Shown here piece after piece: positions 54,830 through 64,000 of a DNA stretch of 64,000 bases. Source of the DNA: Bolinopsis microptera (taxonomy: Eukaryota; Ctenophora; Tentaculata; Lobata; Bolinopsidae). The notes beneath the pieces are model-generated. The model was not told where the DNA came from. It saw nothing but the letters and a program-made list of their open reading frames with translations, and did no database searches. Positions within the stretch are counted from its first letter, which is position 1. Each line of letters opens with the position of its first letter. Where the stretch lies: positions 11,021,837 through 11,085,836 of the forward strand of contig NC_087080.1 of NCBI RefSeq assembly GCF_026151205.1. The letters run 5' to 3'. A program made the translations under genes and the position numbers.

Positions 54830-55102
54830 ATGTGGGACGCTTTTCTCAATCAATCCGGATATATTAATAGCGGTGATAATCTTCTACAGCATTATTATGG
54901 AGCGTATCCAGCCCAATTCATTGATTTGAGTCAAGACGCTAGTGGCGGGAATCAGAAAGCCCTGAATTTACAAAGAAGCGGAACTGTGCGACTCCAGCTA
55001 GAGTTCCCAGAAGCTGCCCCAGCAGGGAGGGTATTGATGGTTTTAGCCTGGTATGATGAAATTATAGAGGTGACAAACGATCGTCAGGTAATCGTGATAT
55101 AA
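54830..55102 (+). CDS. Polinton capsid-like C-terminal piece
   Basis: A 90-codon frame ends with GTVRLQLEFPEAAPAGRVLM and LAWYDEIIEVTNDRQVIVI. This resembles the C-terminal end of major capsid-type proteins of Polinton and adinto-like elements, where a beta-rich segment precedes '(F/Y)D..IEI...R.V'. Only a short part is present. It lies between the polymerase-like piece and the protease. Fossil. Confidence 0.45.
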   Translation: MWDAFLNQSGYINSGDNLLQHYYGAYPAQFIDLSQDASGGNQKALNLQRSGTVRLQLEFPEAAPAGRVLMVLAWYDEIIEVTNDRQVIVI

Positions 55103-55151
55103 GCCTCCATTTATGGTATATAAGCAATGAATCTGTCATTGATGTGACCAT

Positions 55152-55598
55152 ATGGATACGCTAGAGATTGACAAAACATTAGCTGACGTCAGTCATTTTC
55201 GGGGCGCTTTTGCGTACGACATTTTACCACCAAAACTTGATGAAGATTTTAGTTTGGTGATTAATACTGGTAATTCGTCGTCACCTGGTGACCACTGGCT
55301 GGTGTTACAGCGCAAACACGGGAGGATTTACTTTATCGACAGTTATGGGCGAAATTACAACGACGCTACTTTTGAAGCTAATTTTACCATAGCAATAAAA
55401 AGTTACATCGGGGATGAGACTATCTCACGTAACAGAAAGTGGTTGCAGCGTTTAACTTCAAACGCTTGCGGTGCTTATTGTGTTTATTTCATTAGAGAGC
55501 TGAGCAAGCGTAGTTTTGAATCCTGTCTGTCTGTATTTAGTGTACATTTAGCGGAAAATGATAAGCTTGTTTCAAATTATTTAGACGAAATTCGGTGA
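55152..55598 (+). CDS. Polinton-type adenain-like cysteine protease
   Basis: A 148-codon frame starts MDTLEIDKTLADVSHFRG and carries the signatures of the adenovirus-like maturation protease in the usual order: His in GDHWLVL, Asp in FIDSYGR, and the Cys block NACGAYCVYF. The length fits the family, whose proteins cut capsid precursors. It follows the capsid-like piece by 49 bases on the same strand, as in Polintons. It looks whole as an ORF but sits in a broken element. Confidence 0.7.
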   Translation: MDTLEIDKTLADVSHFRGAFAYDILPPKLDEDFSLVINTGNSSSPGDHWLVLQRKHGRIYFIDSYGRNYNDATFEANFTIAIKSYIGDETISRNRKWLQRLTSNACGAYCVYFIRELSKRSFESCLSVFSVHLAENDKLVSNYLDEIR

Positions 55599-55739
55599 CG
55601 TTGAATCTTGAGTAACAATTTAGCCAAAAAAAAAACGATCAATATGTTTTAAATTATTTAAAATTAGATTTAAATAATCGGTATGTTGATGTAGTAATAT
55701 TATTCTATTTTGAAAATCCATAACTGTGTCCAATTTCTT

Positions 55740-58530
55740 TACAACTAGATGTCTAAAAATGTGGTGCTAACTCCGTCATCAAGTATCTTCCTTTAACAGT
55801 AAAAGTAGCTCAAGCCCTTTCTTTCCATTCGATAGCTCAGCATGGTGTTGTTCTTGACAATGAAGCCTATGTTTGTTGAGCTGACACTTTGCTTCGTTTG
55901 CAGAACTGAACGGAAATGGTCTATAGTGACCTGAGCTGCCTTGTTGATGCCTTTTGTCGAACACTTCTCTTTCTGTTTGGCATCAGGTTCGAAACAGAAA
56001 TAGGTTTTAGCCGACAAACCTACAAAACCGCCGCCACTCCATTCCACCTTAAACAATCCTGAAAAGTAACTGAGTATTATATAGTAATAATATGTAGCCA
56101 ATAATAAGTACCATAGATACGAAATAATCCAGATAACCAGATTACCAGGTAACCAGGTAACCAGTTAAAATATGAAAACATTATACATTCGAAGTTTAAG
56201 TCTTTATAGTGTAAGGCAGTAAATTAACCTGGAGTTCGTTTATCATATGCAACATTTTCAGCTGTATCTGTTCTCGGGAACCACTGGAATTTAGCTTGAT
56301 TCCATTGCGATTGTAGCTTAGGAGTGACCAACTCATCCAGTGTGTCGGCTGCAAGCGCCATGTACAATGAATCTGTGAATTATATACAATTAATACAAGT
56401 CGTTTGACTGTCACGAACACTGTCAGATTCAGAATATTTAATAGTTGTAAATTGTAAAGTAAATGTACGTGCGCGGTGCCAACTAACCTGTGTCCATCTC
56501 ACAAAGCGAGAACAAGGATCGAGGGATGAATTTAAGTAATACATCAAAATAAAAAGATAACATTCGTAATTTCGCATACGAGTAGACAAAAAATCCGATT
56601 TGAATAGGTAAGTTATGTCTGATCGTTCTCTTCTTCGACGTGACCTGAAATTGTACACTAATAAATATTTTATAAGTTTATCGTGATGTATATTACATTA
56701 ATATGTTCCTAGATATACAACATTTTGAAAAAAGCGAGACATTAAAAATCACAATTCAAATAACAACCTCAAAGCAGGTGTCCGAGAGTTCATCCAAGGT
56801 AGAAAATCGGGGATTGTTGATCAGGTCTGAAGCTGTCGCCGCATTGACTATTTTAACGTCTGTATGTCGAGCCTTATTCATTATAGAATAGCCATAGAAA
56901 CTATTTCCTGCAATAGTAGAAAAGATTATGAGACAACAAATTGAAACAATCTCAATAATATAATACAATTATCGACACTAGTAATATCAATATAGTAAAT
57001 GAGAGAATTCAACATTATCAGGGAATTGCATCGAAAACCTCAAATCTAAAAGACTCACCAATTAGCTTGCTGGTTTCAGCCACCACTTTCAGAGCAGGAT
57101 CGCGATCTCCACCGCGTCTATCGTCAGATACTCTATCTGCAAATGACTTGAAACATTTTTTCGGGCAGAACTCTATAATCTGATAAATTTCTGCCACCTC
57201 AAGTCCGTGCTGAACATACCAAATCAGTAACGGTGTGATGATTAGGATTTTGTCGGCGAACATAGAACCAATCAAGTATCGAGTTGGTTTGAATGATTTC
57301 CCCGTAGAACGAAGAAAATCAGTCATATGTTCACCTATATCGTCCACCGTCACTGTGGTGTTTTTGAATATAGGCGGCATTTCGGCAAAATACGACTTGA
57401 GGTGGTCAGGAACTTTCAGATCACATTGAACGACACCGAATATGCGACCATCCATTATTGACTCGAGTATCTGATGTTTGGTCATCCTGAATAAGTGTTC
57501 GGTTGGATACACATATCTATTGCGGATTTCATGATTCTCCTTGTATCGGGTCCAGGAACATTCCCACATTTCCGTGAGATTGTATCCTAGGTCACGAATG
57601 TATTGGCTAGTTTCTTGAGTTTTCTTCAACTTTTCGTTCAGGGTTCTACCTTGCACTTTCTCGTCGCGATTATCAATCTTGCATGTAGGATAACCGTGAA
57701 ACCTAAGTTACAACATATCAGAAATTAATTATCATGTGTGAATTTACGAACTCGTTACATGAATGAAATATTTTATAAGTTAGGGTCTATATTATACAAC
57801 TTACCAGCACCCGTGGAATTGGTAAACGGTGTTGGTAGCTCTGAAATATAAAACGCGTCATGTAAATGGATATTTAACCGTAGGATAAGGGTGAGAGAAT
57901 CAATCAACGTCGACATTTTAAACATTGAATTTATTAATATAAAATGCGAACGAACCTGCAAAACCCGTCGACAGGAAGTCTACGGGTACCGATTTTGTAT
58001 TCTCCTACGTTGCGAGCGTGCTCTATACGAACACTGTCTCGATGTTCCATGTCAGCCAGCCATTCCGTGGCCACAGATGAAATTGGACTGGGGTACTCTT
58101 TCCGAAAGTTGTCTTCCGCTCGTCGTCTGACATAGAGTCCTGTGGCCATGTCTTGGGCAGTACACCACAAATAGAGAGCATTTGCATCTGTGATTTATTA
58201 TATGTTCAGAGTGAGAAATAGTAACTCGACATAAGTATAACATAAAATAAAATAAATAATATTATTAATCACATGAATCGATCATATAATAATAATAAAT
58301 CTTACCTAGGCCTAAAACTTTTCGTGTAATTGGCGCATCTTTAGCATGCCCAATTGTTGTAGCACCAGCTTCCTGGAATCGGTCGAATATCAAAGCCGGA
58401 CCACCAACGTTTTGACTTAGAAACAGTTTCACCAGGTCGCTATGTCTCTTCGAAAACAAGTGAAAATAGTCTGTAACTCCTTTGAAAGCCAGTCGGATTG
58501 AGATGCCCGGCACTGAATTGTTTTATTTTA
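55740..58530 (-). pseudogene. Polinton-type protein-primed DNA polymerase B, about eight exon-like blocks
   Basis: On the minus strand, blocks between 58513 and 55740 carry family B motifs in the right order: VGGPALIFDRFQEAG, ANALYLWCTAQDMATGLYVR, GTRRLPVDGF, GYNLTEMWECSW, GNSFYGYSIMNKARHTDV, LPIQIGFFVYSYAKLRMLSF, CEMDT, DSLYMALAADTLDELV and VGLSAKTYFCF. Blocks are separated by short AT-rich stretches with GT and AG at their edges, so the gene is or was spliced, as reported for some invertebrate Polintons. The start of the protein is not seen upstream of 58530. About one or two breaks are visible. Fossil. Confidence 0.75.
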
Positions 58531-59160
58531 TTTTTCATTCGTTATTTATTTATCTATTTTAAAATCGACATAAGTAAATGTCGGTAGATTTAACAAGAAA
58601 TGCGGCCGCATTTCTTTTGTGGGCGACCGCTCAATTTCCCGATCCGCGATATCTCCTATATACATATATATTTCCTATATAATAGCCATACTGCATATAA
58701 ATGGTCAAACTATATTAAATAACTTTTACTCAATATATCAACAAATTCTAATTGTCGACGCGACAGATTTGTTGACAAAATTGTTTGTAATATGTAATAT
58801 GTTGAACTACTGGGTTGCACTGCGCAGTAAATTGGAATTGAACAATTATATTAATTGTTGTAATTTAAGTGCAATTAACAATTAAGTCTTATTGGGCCGC
58901 GCTGAACCTGTCTGCTGTCATTCCGCCGAATCTCTATTCTATATATTTATGAACATAATAGCCTGAGGTTCGCCAAAGTAAAACTAAGTTGTGGTGAGGC
59001 AAGGTTTGAAATATAAATAATGAATTGAACATTAGTCTGGTGAGTAACTGTGATAGCGTTACTGGGCGGCGCTCAGTCTGTCATTCCGCCGAATCTTTAT
59101 GTTTATGAACATAATATAATAGCCTGGGGTCCCCAGGTAACGATAGCGAAAAGTGTGTTA
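58531..59160. other. Non-coding stretch with a 22-base palindrome and two copies of the 76-base element
   Basis: AAGAAATGCGG-CCGCATTTCTT at 58595-58616 is a perfect palindrome. Two relatives of the 17.75 kb short element lie near 58892-58980 (diverged) and 59062-59140 (close). The latter is bounded by GCGTTA...GTAACG. No ORF is supported. Confidence 0.6.
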
Positions 59161-62100
59161 TTCAAATAATGATCTGTTATTGTGCTATGAATGATTTTAA
59201 ACTTTAAAGTTATGGGTAGCTGACGTGTAGAACGGAACATTAACGTTCGCCAATAAAATTTTAAATTTCGAAAGTGGAAAGCCGCGCGCAGATAATTGTA
59301 CATTTAAGGTTGAAAAAGCCGCGCGATCTAGTCAGTAATATTCCTGAAGATTGTTTCGCGTTGGATAAAAAATGGACTCGTGATACATGCTACCCTTGTG
59401 ATTGGACTGCGCCAGTGTGACGTTATAGTTATACTGAAAATCTTAGCCAATGATGTGGACACAATCTAAATATTGCGTGATAAAGCTGGATAGGATATTG
59501 AATGTACTAATTGATGATCATTAAGTTATACAATTGTACAGTCTTGTTCGCGTGTTATGTTGTTGCCGTTTGGCGTTAGAGAATGCATTAGAAACAGCCG
59601 GTCGGTAATTTGAATTTGTGGTGTATTCTGATAAACAATGAGACAATTTTTGTATGTATCATAATATTAAAGTTAGTGCAACGAGGAGAACTCTATTAGT
59701 GAATAATGTTTCTTTATTTTACATCAAATAATATCATATATTAAGGTTGGTCATGTGAGCCTCAATGGGGTAAAATATGCCAAATCCGTACTTGTTTTAC
59801 GCGAACATTCCGTTGAATGTATGTTATTATAAATATCCTCACATCTGGTTAGATACTTTGAACTGGGCGGTGTACAATTAATACGGAGTATCAGTTTGTA
59901 CTTTTTGTAAAGCTTAGTCTTTAATATGAGGAACTGTTTCAGTGGAGATTAGTCAATCTTGTAAGACTAAGTTGAGTCGAAGTTTTATAGGCAACGATAC
60001 CGTTTCTTGACGCAGGTTAATATTATTGATACAAGAATGATGACTGCGTTTAACGAATGAGGAGTTGTTGGTTGGCTTCATGTATATGTGTTCAGATTAG
60101 GACATCGATAGAGTTATCTGAATATTGTGGTTGCTTCACTGATTGGTAGCAGTCTTGGTCTGTTTGGTCCAGTGTTGAGAAACACTGATAAATGATGTAG
60201 GGTTGGTTTTTAGTGTTTAAAAACACTGATAAATGATGTAGTGTTGAAAATACTGCAGTACTGGAAAATGATGAATTGGTGATTGATAGAGTTGAAAATC
60301 ACTGACAAGTGATGAAGTGGTGTTTTTGCTAGTGTTCATAAACACTGAATATTTGACAGTCATCATAATTGTATCAACTATTATATAGGTCACCAGCAGA
60401 AAAGTTAGATTAGAAAATCACGCAGGCACCAATGAAAGCAGTTCATCATAAATAATGTAGCTTAAACAAAAGTTAGGTGTAGGATATTGCAATTTTGTTC
60501 AATTGCAAAGGTAAGTAAACCAGGAACATAATATAGCTAATAAGATATATACCGTTACTCGTGTGGATATTTGTAGCAACATTTATATGTCTACATGTAT
60601 TAAAGATAACTATTATGGTCATTATGCGGAGAGAAAATTGAGGCTTTCATGACCAACTGTATGTACATGCCAGAAATCGCCATAATTAACAAATATATTC
60701 TAACATATTATTGTAAATAATTATTAAAGTTAATGGCGGGACTGGTTAGAAAAATCATTAAACTGCAGTTGAAGGTAAGGTGGGTGCAATATCATTGCAC
60801 AGTGTTTTGGAGTGTTTGTGATGGTGACCTTATATAATTGAAAAGTGAGTGTGTGAGCTGTCCTGATCGTCCATTTTCTGATGTTGTTATGAAGTAGTAT
60901 GAGTGTTACCAGCTGGTGATGTTGTTAAAAAACATGAAAATTTATAACTTTCTATTGATTTGTAGTCATTCGATTTGTTATTGTTAGTTGCTGTTGTATC
61001 CGACTTTGTTGTGGTGCCTGAAGTATTGATGATTTGAAATGCCTGTTGTAGGGTGTCACAACTACAACGAGTGACCTATTACATTTGTAGGAATTGTTTC
61101 AGTACGGTTATTTCTTGTAATAATTTGTTAATGAACAAACCTTAACATTAATGAAATTCCCGGACATAGCATTTGTTGATATGAACTACATGCCGATATG
61201 TGTGGACTGTGGAGTGTGTTTGATACTGTCGATAAGTGGTAGATATTGCCTATGATGATTGTGTACTGAGCTGAGTATAAGAGTGCGTCCTAAATGGTAC
61301 CTGTAAAAGAGGTTTGTGAAGTTTTAATATACATTTTGTCTTTGAAGTAGCTTCGTGGAGCTGGTGTGACAAAATTATTATCTCGAGAGGGTATTTACTA
61401 TGATCTTAATTTCAGAGAGTTTTGAAAGCTTTATTGAACTTGGTATCTAACTAAGGACTGACAAAGGTTGCATAAAGTTACCGGCGTTGTTGGAGTGGCT
61501 GAAAATGCTGACATAGTTGGTTGTTTTGATGGGAAGTTGTGTTCCGACTGAAGAACATTGAGGTAATGTAAGTATTGAGGATAATCTTGAATCATGTACA
61601 TACCTTTAATATAATGGCATTTTTGGAGTTATGTTAGGTATCATGCCATGTGGTGAAATTTGTAGATGGAAGTGGTTTGCAGATTTATTTGTAAATTAAT
61701 ATCAAATTTTCCAAATCAGGTTTCATTACCGTTGGAAGATGTGCTTTACATACTCTGCAGAATGTTGATTCAATCCTGGGCAACGAAGTAAACGTCCAAT
61801 GATAGAGGACAGCGTACTTGTTTAGAGGAGCAAACGTTGGAAAATGTTGTGGAAGTGCAGAACACACTAGCTGAACTGGGTATATCTCATTATTGTATAT
61901 TAGTGAGTAAGTTTTAAAATATATCGAAGTATGTGGAGATAAACTAACCTAGATTGGAATGTTGGACTGAAGTTGTTATAATATAATGTGAATAAGAATG
62001 TTAGAGGAAAGTAAAGAATATGATCATATCAGTATTTATCTTTAGATATTGACATTAGGTGATAGTATCCAGTAACATTTGTGGCTGTTACGAGCATCAG

Positions 62101-62840
62101 TATTGTATATAGTCCACTGCAGAAGTCATTGAAATATAGGAATTAGGTCATACTTACCTGAACTTACCTGAACTTACCTATATGTGGAGTGTTTGCCAAC
62201 AGAAGTCAAAGACGATCTCCATTGTTACCGGATTACACGAGTTGTGCCCACGGGTAGCACAATCGGACGTCCTCCACCTGCATCCTTATAATACATCTAA
62301 TCTACAGTTATTGATACAAATATACAAAAAATACAAATCATGGTGATGATATTAAGATTAGTAATAAATTGTAGTGTAATAATACAACTATTACGGTTGG
62401 ACTTATAATCAGCGATGTTTTATCTAAACATACCAGAAATTTACTTGAATAGTAGGTAATGGCTGGAAAAATATGCTTGAAAAGACATCGTTAAATAGTA
62501 GTCTGTAGTAAACTTATATGTAAAGATACAAATATACAAATAATACAAATCACACTGAATGATTTAAATAAGATTAGTAATAAATTGTAGTGTAATAATA
62601 CAACTATTACGGTGAACTTATAATCAGCGATGTTTGGGTGAAAAATATGCTTGAAAAGATGTCGTAAAAGACAAGTCTGTTGTAAACTTATATCTAAAGA
62701 TCAAACACCAAGTATGACCAAAAGAATTATTGCTAGAGCTGTTTAAGTTTGTTCAGATTGAGCTTGAATACCGGGAAGAAATGATAGGTAATGCAAGGTA
62801 TGTGTCAAAAATGTAGATCATCTCAACTTTGAATATTTGG
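59161..62840. other. No gene recognised; local repeats
   Basis: About 3.7 kb of AT-rich DNA. At 60170-60350 the phrase AAACACTGATAAATGATGTA recurs with drift about five times, partly as small hairpins (AGTGTTTAAAAACACT). At 62155-62180 ACTTACCTGA is repeated three times. Minus-strand open stretches such as 61685-61867 show no family features. Confidence 0.45.
62300..62665 (+). repeat. Tandem duplication of about 220 bases
   Basis: GATACAAATATACAAA...AGTAATAAATTGTAGTGTAA...ATAATCAGCGATGTTT occurs from about 62310 and again from about 62525, with AAAAATATGCTTGAAAAGAC following each copy. Confidence 0.85.
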
Positions 62841-62848
62841 CTGTAATC

Positions 62849-63171
62849 AAAAAGTGAACTAAGGTAGCAATAGAGGCAATCGTCTGTGGCCGTCTACCCC
62901 GTACGTAGACAGTGTCCAAGATTTCAGGCATCAGGATACACTGGAGCAGTGCAGAGCTGATTACGACCAGGGTCCTCACGGATACCCTGTCTTGGAGGTC
63001 GAGCCAATGCCCTGTGTTCGGTAATTGTGTCTACTGGTATAAACTTCATACTTTCCCTACTAACAGTCACTGTAACCCTATCACTCGGAAGGCCCCACAG
63101 TTCCTACAAGGACGCACGGCCGGGAGCCCATGTAGGGACAAAATGTCTAACACAACCTTAGTTCACTTTTA
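62849..63171. mobile_element. TIR-bearing repeat, copy 2
   Basis: It matches 21438-21773 with the same AAAAGTGAACTAA ends. The minus-strand frame WGLPSDRVTVTVSRESMKFI continues past RALARPPRQGIREDPGRNQL as in copy 1. Several of the differences between copies in this frame are synonymous. Confidence 0.6.
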
Positions 63172-63465
63172 TCAGGTAATATTCGACTTGGTGATCTTTT
63201 TGCACGATATGCTGACCTACATAGGGCAGATTACTGACTGTGTGTATAATCCCAGCCTACTGTATTACAAGTTAATATATTATGTTTAATGATGTATGAG
63301 TATAATTATCTCAATAATAATCAGCAGAGTATACCAGAATTGTAATGCTGCTATTGAATGGTAATGAAGTATCTTAATTAGCGTGTAGAACGATTTCATG
63401 TCCAACTGTATAATACTACTGCTGTTGTTGTAAACTTGTACTCTGGGAATGACGATAATATAGGC
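63172..63465. other. No gene seen
   Basis: AT-rich spacer between the TIR-bearing repeat and the partial ORF at the right edge. Confidence 0.4.
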
Positions 63466-64000
63466 CTACTGCTCATTCTGCGAATCTAAAGGTATTTCAA
63501 TAACTACCACAAACCAGTGTGTCCCTTGCTGGTCCGATGCATTAACTGTAAAAAAAGTAGGTGGAATTGCCTTGTCTTGTACGACAATTTGATTGAGTTT
63601 ATGTGTGAAACTAGTTTTACTCAACGGTTGCTCTATATTGAGGTCATGGAAATTTAAGGTTGCTATAGACTTGTTATAATAAAGCATGGAGTAAAAAGTA
63701 ATCAAAGTAAGGCATTGTGAAGCATACAAAAAATGTGGCTTGGAACCAGGCAACCCCAGATGGATATTTGCCACCGCTACCATGTCTAGTTCAGCACTGT
63801 TTGTGCCATTGTAATTGCAGTCGAATACATCAATATCGAAACAGTTAACGTTTGAAATAGTAGCCGCATTCAATTTAGCAATAACCCGCGCTGCTATGTA
63901 GCCACAGCTGACACCTTCCTGGAAGCGATTTATTGTCCTCCGGACATTAAAACCCAGTGTGACCAACTGTGTGGCAAAACGGCTGGATTGCGGGTCATCG
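63466..64000 (-). CDS. Partial ORF with Cys...His pattern, possible thiol protease
   Basis: A minus-strand frame enters from beyond the right edge (DDPQSSRFATQLVTLGFNVR) and ends at a stop after LDSQNEQ, with about 177 codons visible. Two motif-like stretches stand out: EGVSCGYIAARVIAKL near the start and QGTHWFVVVIEIP near the end. A Cys at the start of a helix and a later GxHW are the spacing of papain-fold thiol proteases (Cys before His), unlike the His-Asp-Cys order of the Polinton protease at 55152. The family is not recognised, and the catalytic reading is inference. The true start is off the window. Confidence 0.4.
   Translation of the reverse strand, partial: DDPQSSRFATQLVTLGFNVRRTINRFQEGVSCGYIAARVIAKLNAATISNVNCFDIDVFDCNYNGTNSAELDMVAVANIHLGLPGSKPHFLYASQCLTLITFYSMLYYNKSIATLNFHDLNIEQPLSKTSFTHKLNQIVVQDKAIPPTFFTVNASDQQGTHWFVVVIEIPLDSQNEQ

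Larger units (their letters stand above)
54237..58530. mobile_element. Polinton/Maverick-type fossil, partial
   Basis: Plus-strand parts at 54237-55598 (polymerase N-terminal-like piece, capsid-like piece, protease) face a minus-strand spliced polymerase at 55740-58530. Protease, capsid and protein-primed polymerase together are the Polinton set. Integrase, packaging ATPase and terminal repeats were not found, so the element is broken and incomplete. Moderate age is likely, because the motifs are still clear. Confidence 0.7.

Noticed and set aside
62912-63289. 125-codon plus-strand ORF
   Set aside because: It runs across the TIR repeat boundary and is not kept in the other copy; the conserved frame is on the minus strand.

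Overview
The window looks like nuclear DNA of an invertebrate metazoan. It is AT-rich, has GT-AG introns in animal-type genes (a major-facilitator transporter and a dynein heavy-chain fragment), and carries an animal-style mix of RTE and CR1-like LINEs, a Penelope-like element, Helitrons, hAT elements, Ty3 and copia fossils and Polinton parts. The species cannot be named from the sequence. Well over half of the window is mobile DNA, much of it nested.

Layout. 1-3524: a Ty3/gypsy fossil on the minus strand, with gag and most of pol, its LTR at the right and its far end off the window. 3600-4860: an internally deleted CR1-like LINE ending in a perfect 139-base palindrome. 5000-9280: mostly anonymous, with an RTE endonuclease fragment and one small putative membrane-protein ORF. 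9286-11512: a 5'-truncated RTE LINE with target-site duplications inside a tandem repeat. 11.7-15.6 kb: no recognisable gene. 15.8-16.2 kb: a copia fossil.

16660-19119 is the host-gene island. A complete three-exon major-facilitator transporter of 436 residues lies on the minus strand. Just past its start codon are two plus-strand exons that resemble the stalk of a dynein heavy chain. The dynein intron then holds a 9-base satellite and a Helitron at 19647-31051. The Helitron's 5' TC end and 3' hairpin-CTAG end are both visible, and its helicase is split by a nearly intact RTE LINE at 22902-26426.

31.05-44.5 kb is a nest of inverted-repeat elements that encode nothing recognisable. Elements here called A, B, O, F and a 4.4 kb 'core' sit inside one another. 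The core carries at least a dozen copies of a TGTGACAAAGT-type motif that switch orientation between its two sides, and a 2.2 kb hAT element with an 8-base target duplication. 44.5-50 kb holds Penelope-like element pieces in opposite orientations, a deleted hAT and a long AT-rich palindrome. 50-54.1 kb has tandem units, a tRNA-like cloverleaf, an unassigned 154-residue ORF and a 5'-truncated LINE. 54.2-58.5 kb holds Polinton-type parts: a protease, a capsid-like piece and a spliced protein-primed DNA polymerase. 58.6-63.4 kb is repeat-rich and non-coding as far as I can see. A partial ORF with a Cys...His protease-like pattern runs off the right end.

The transporter is the only gene that appears complete and functional. 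The most unusual part is the nested inverted-repeat complex at 33.7-44.5 kb.
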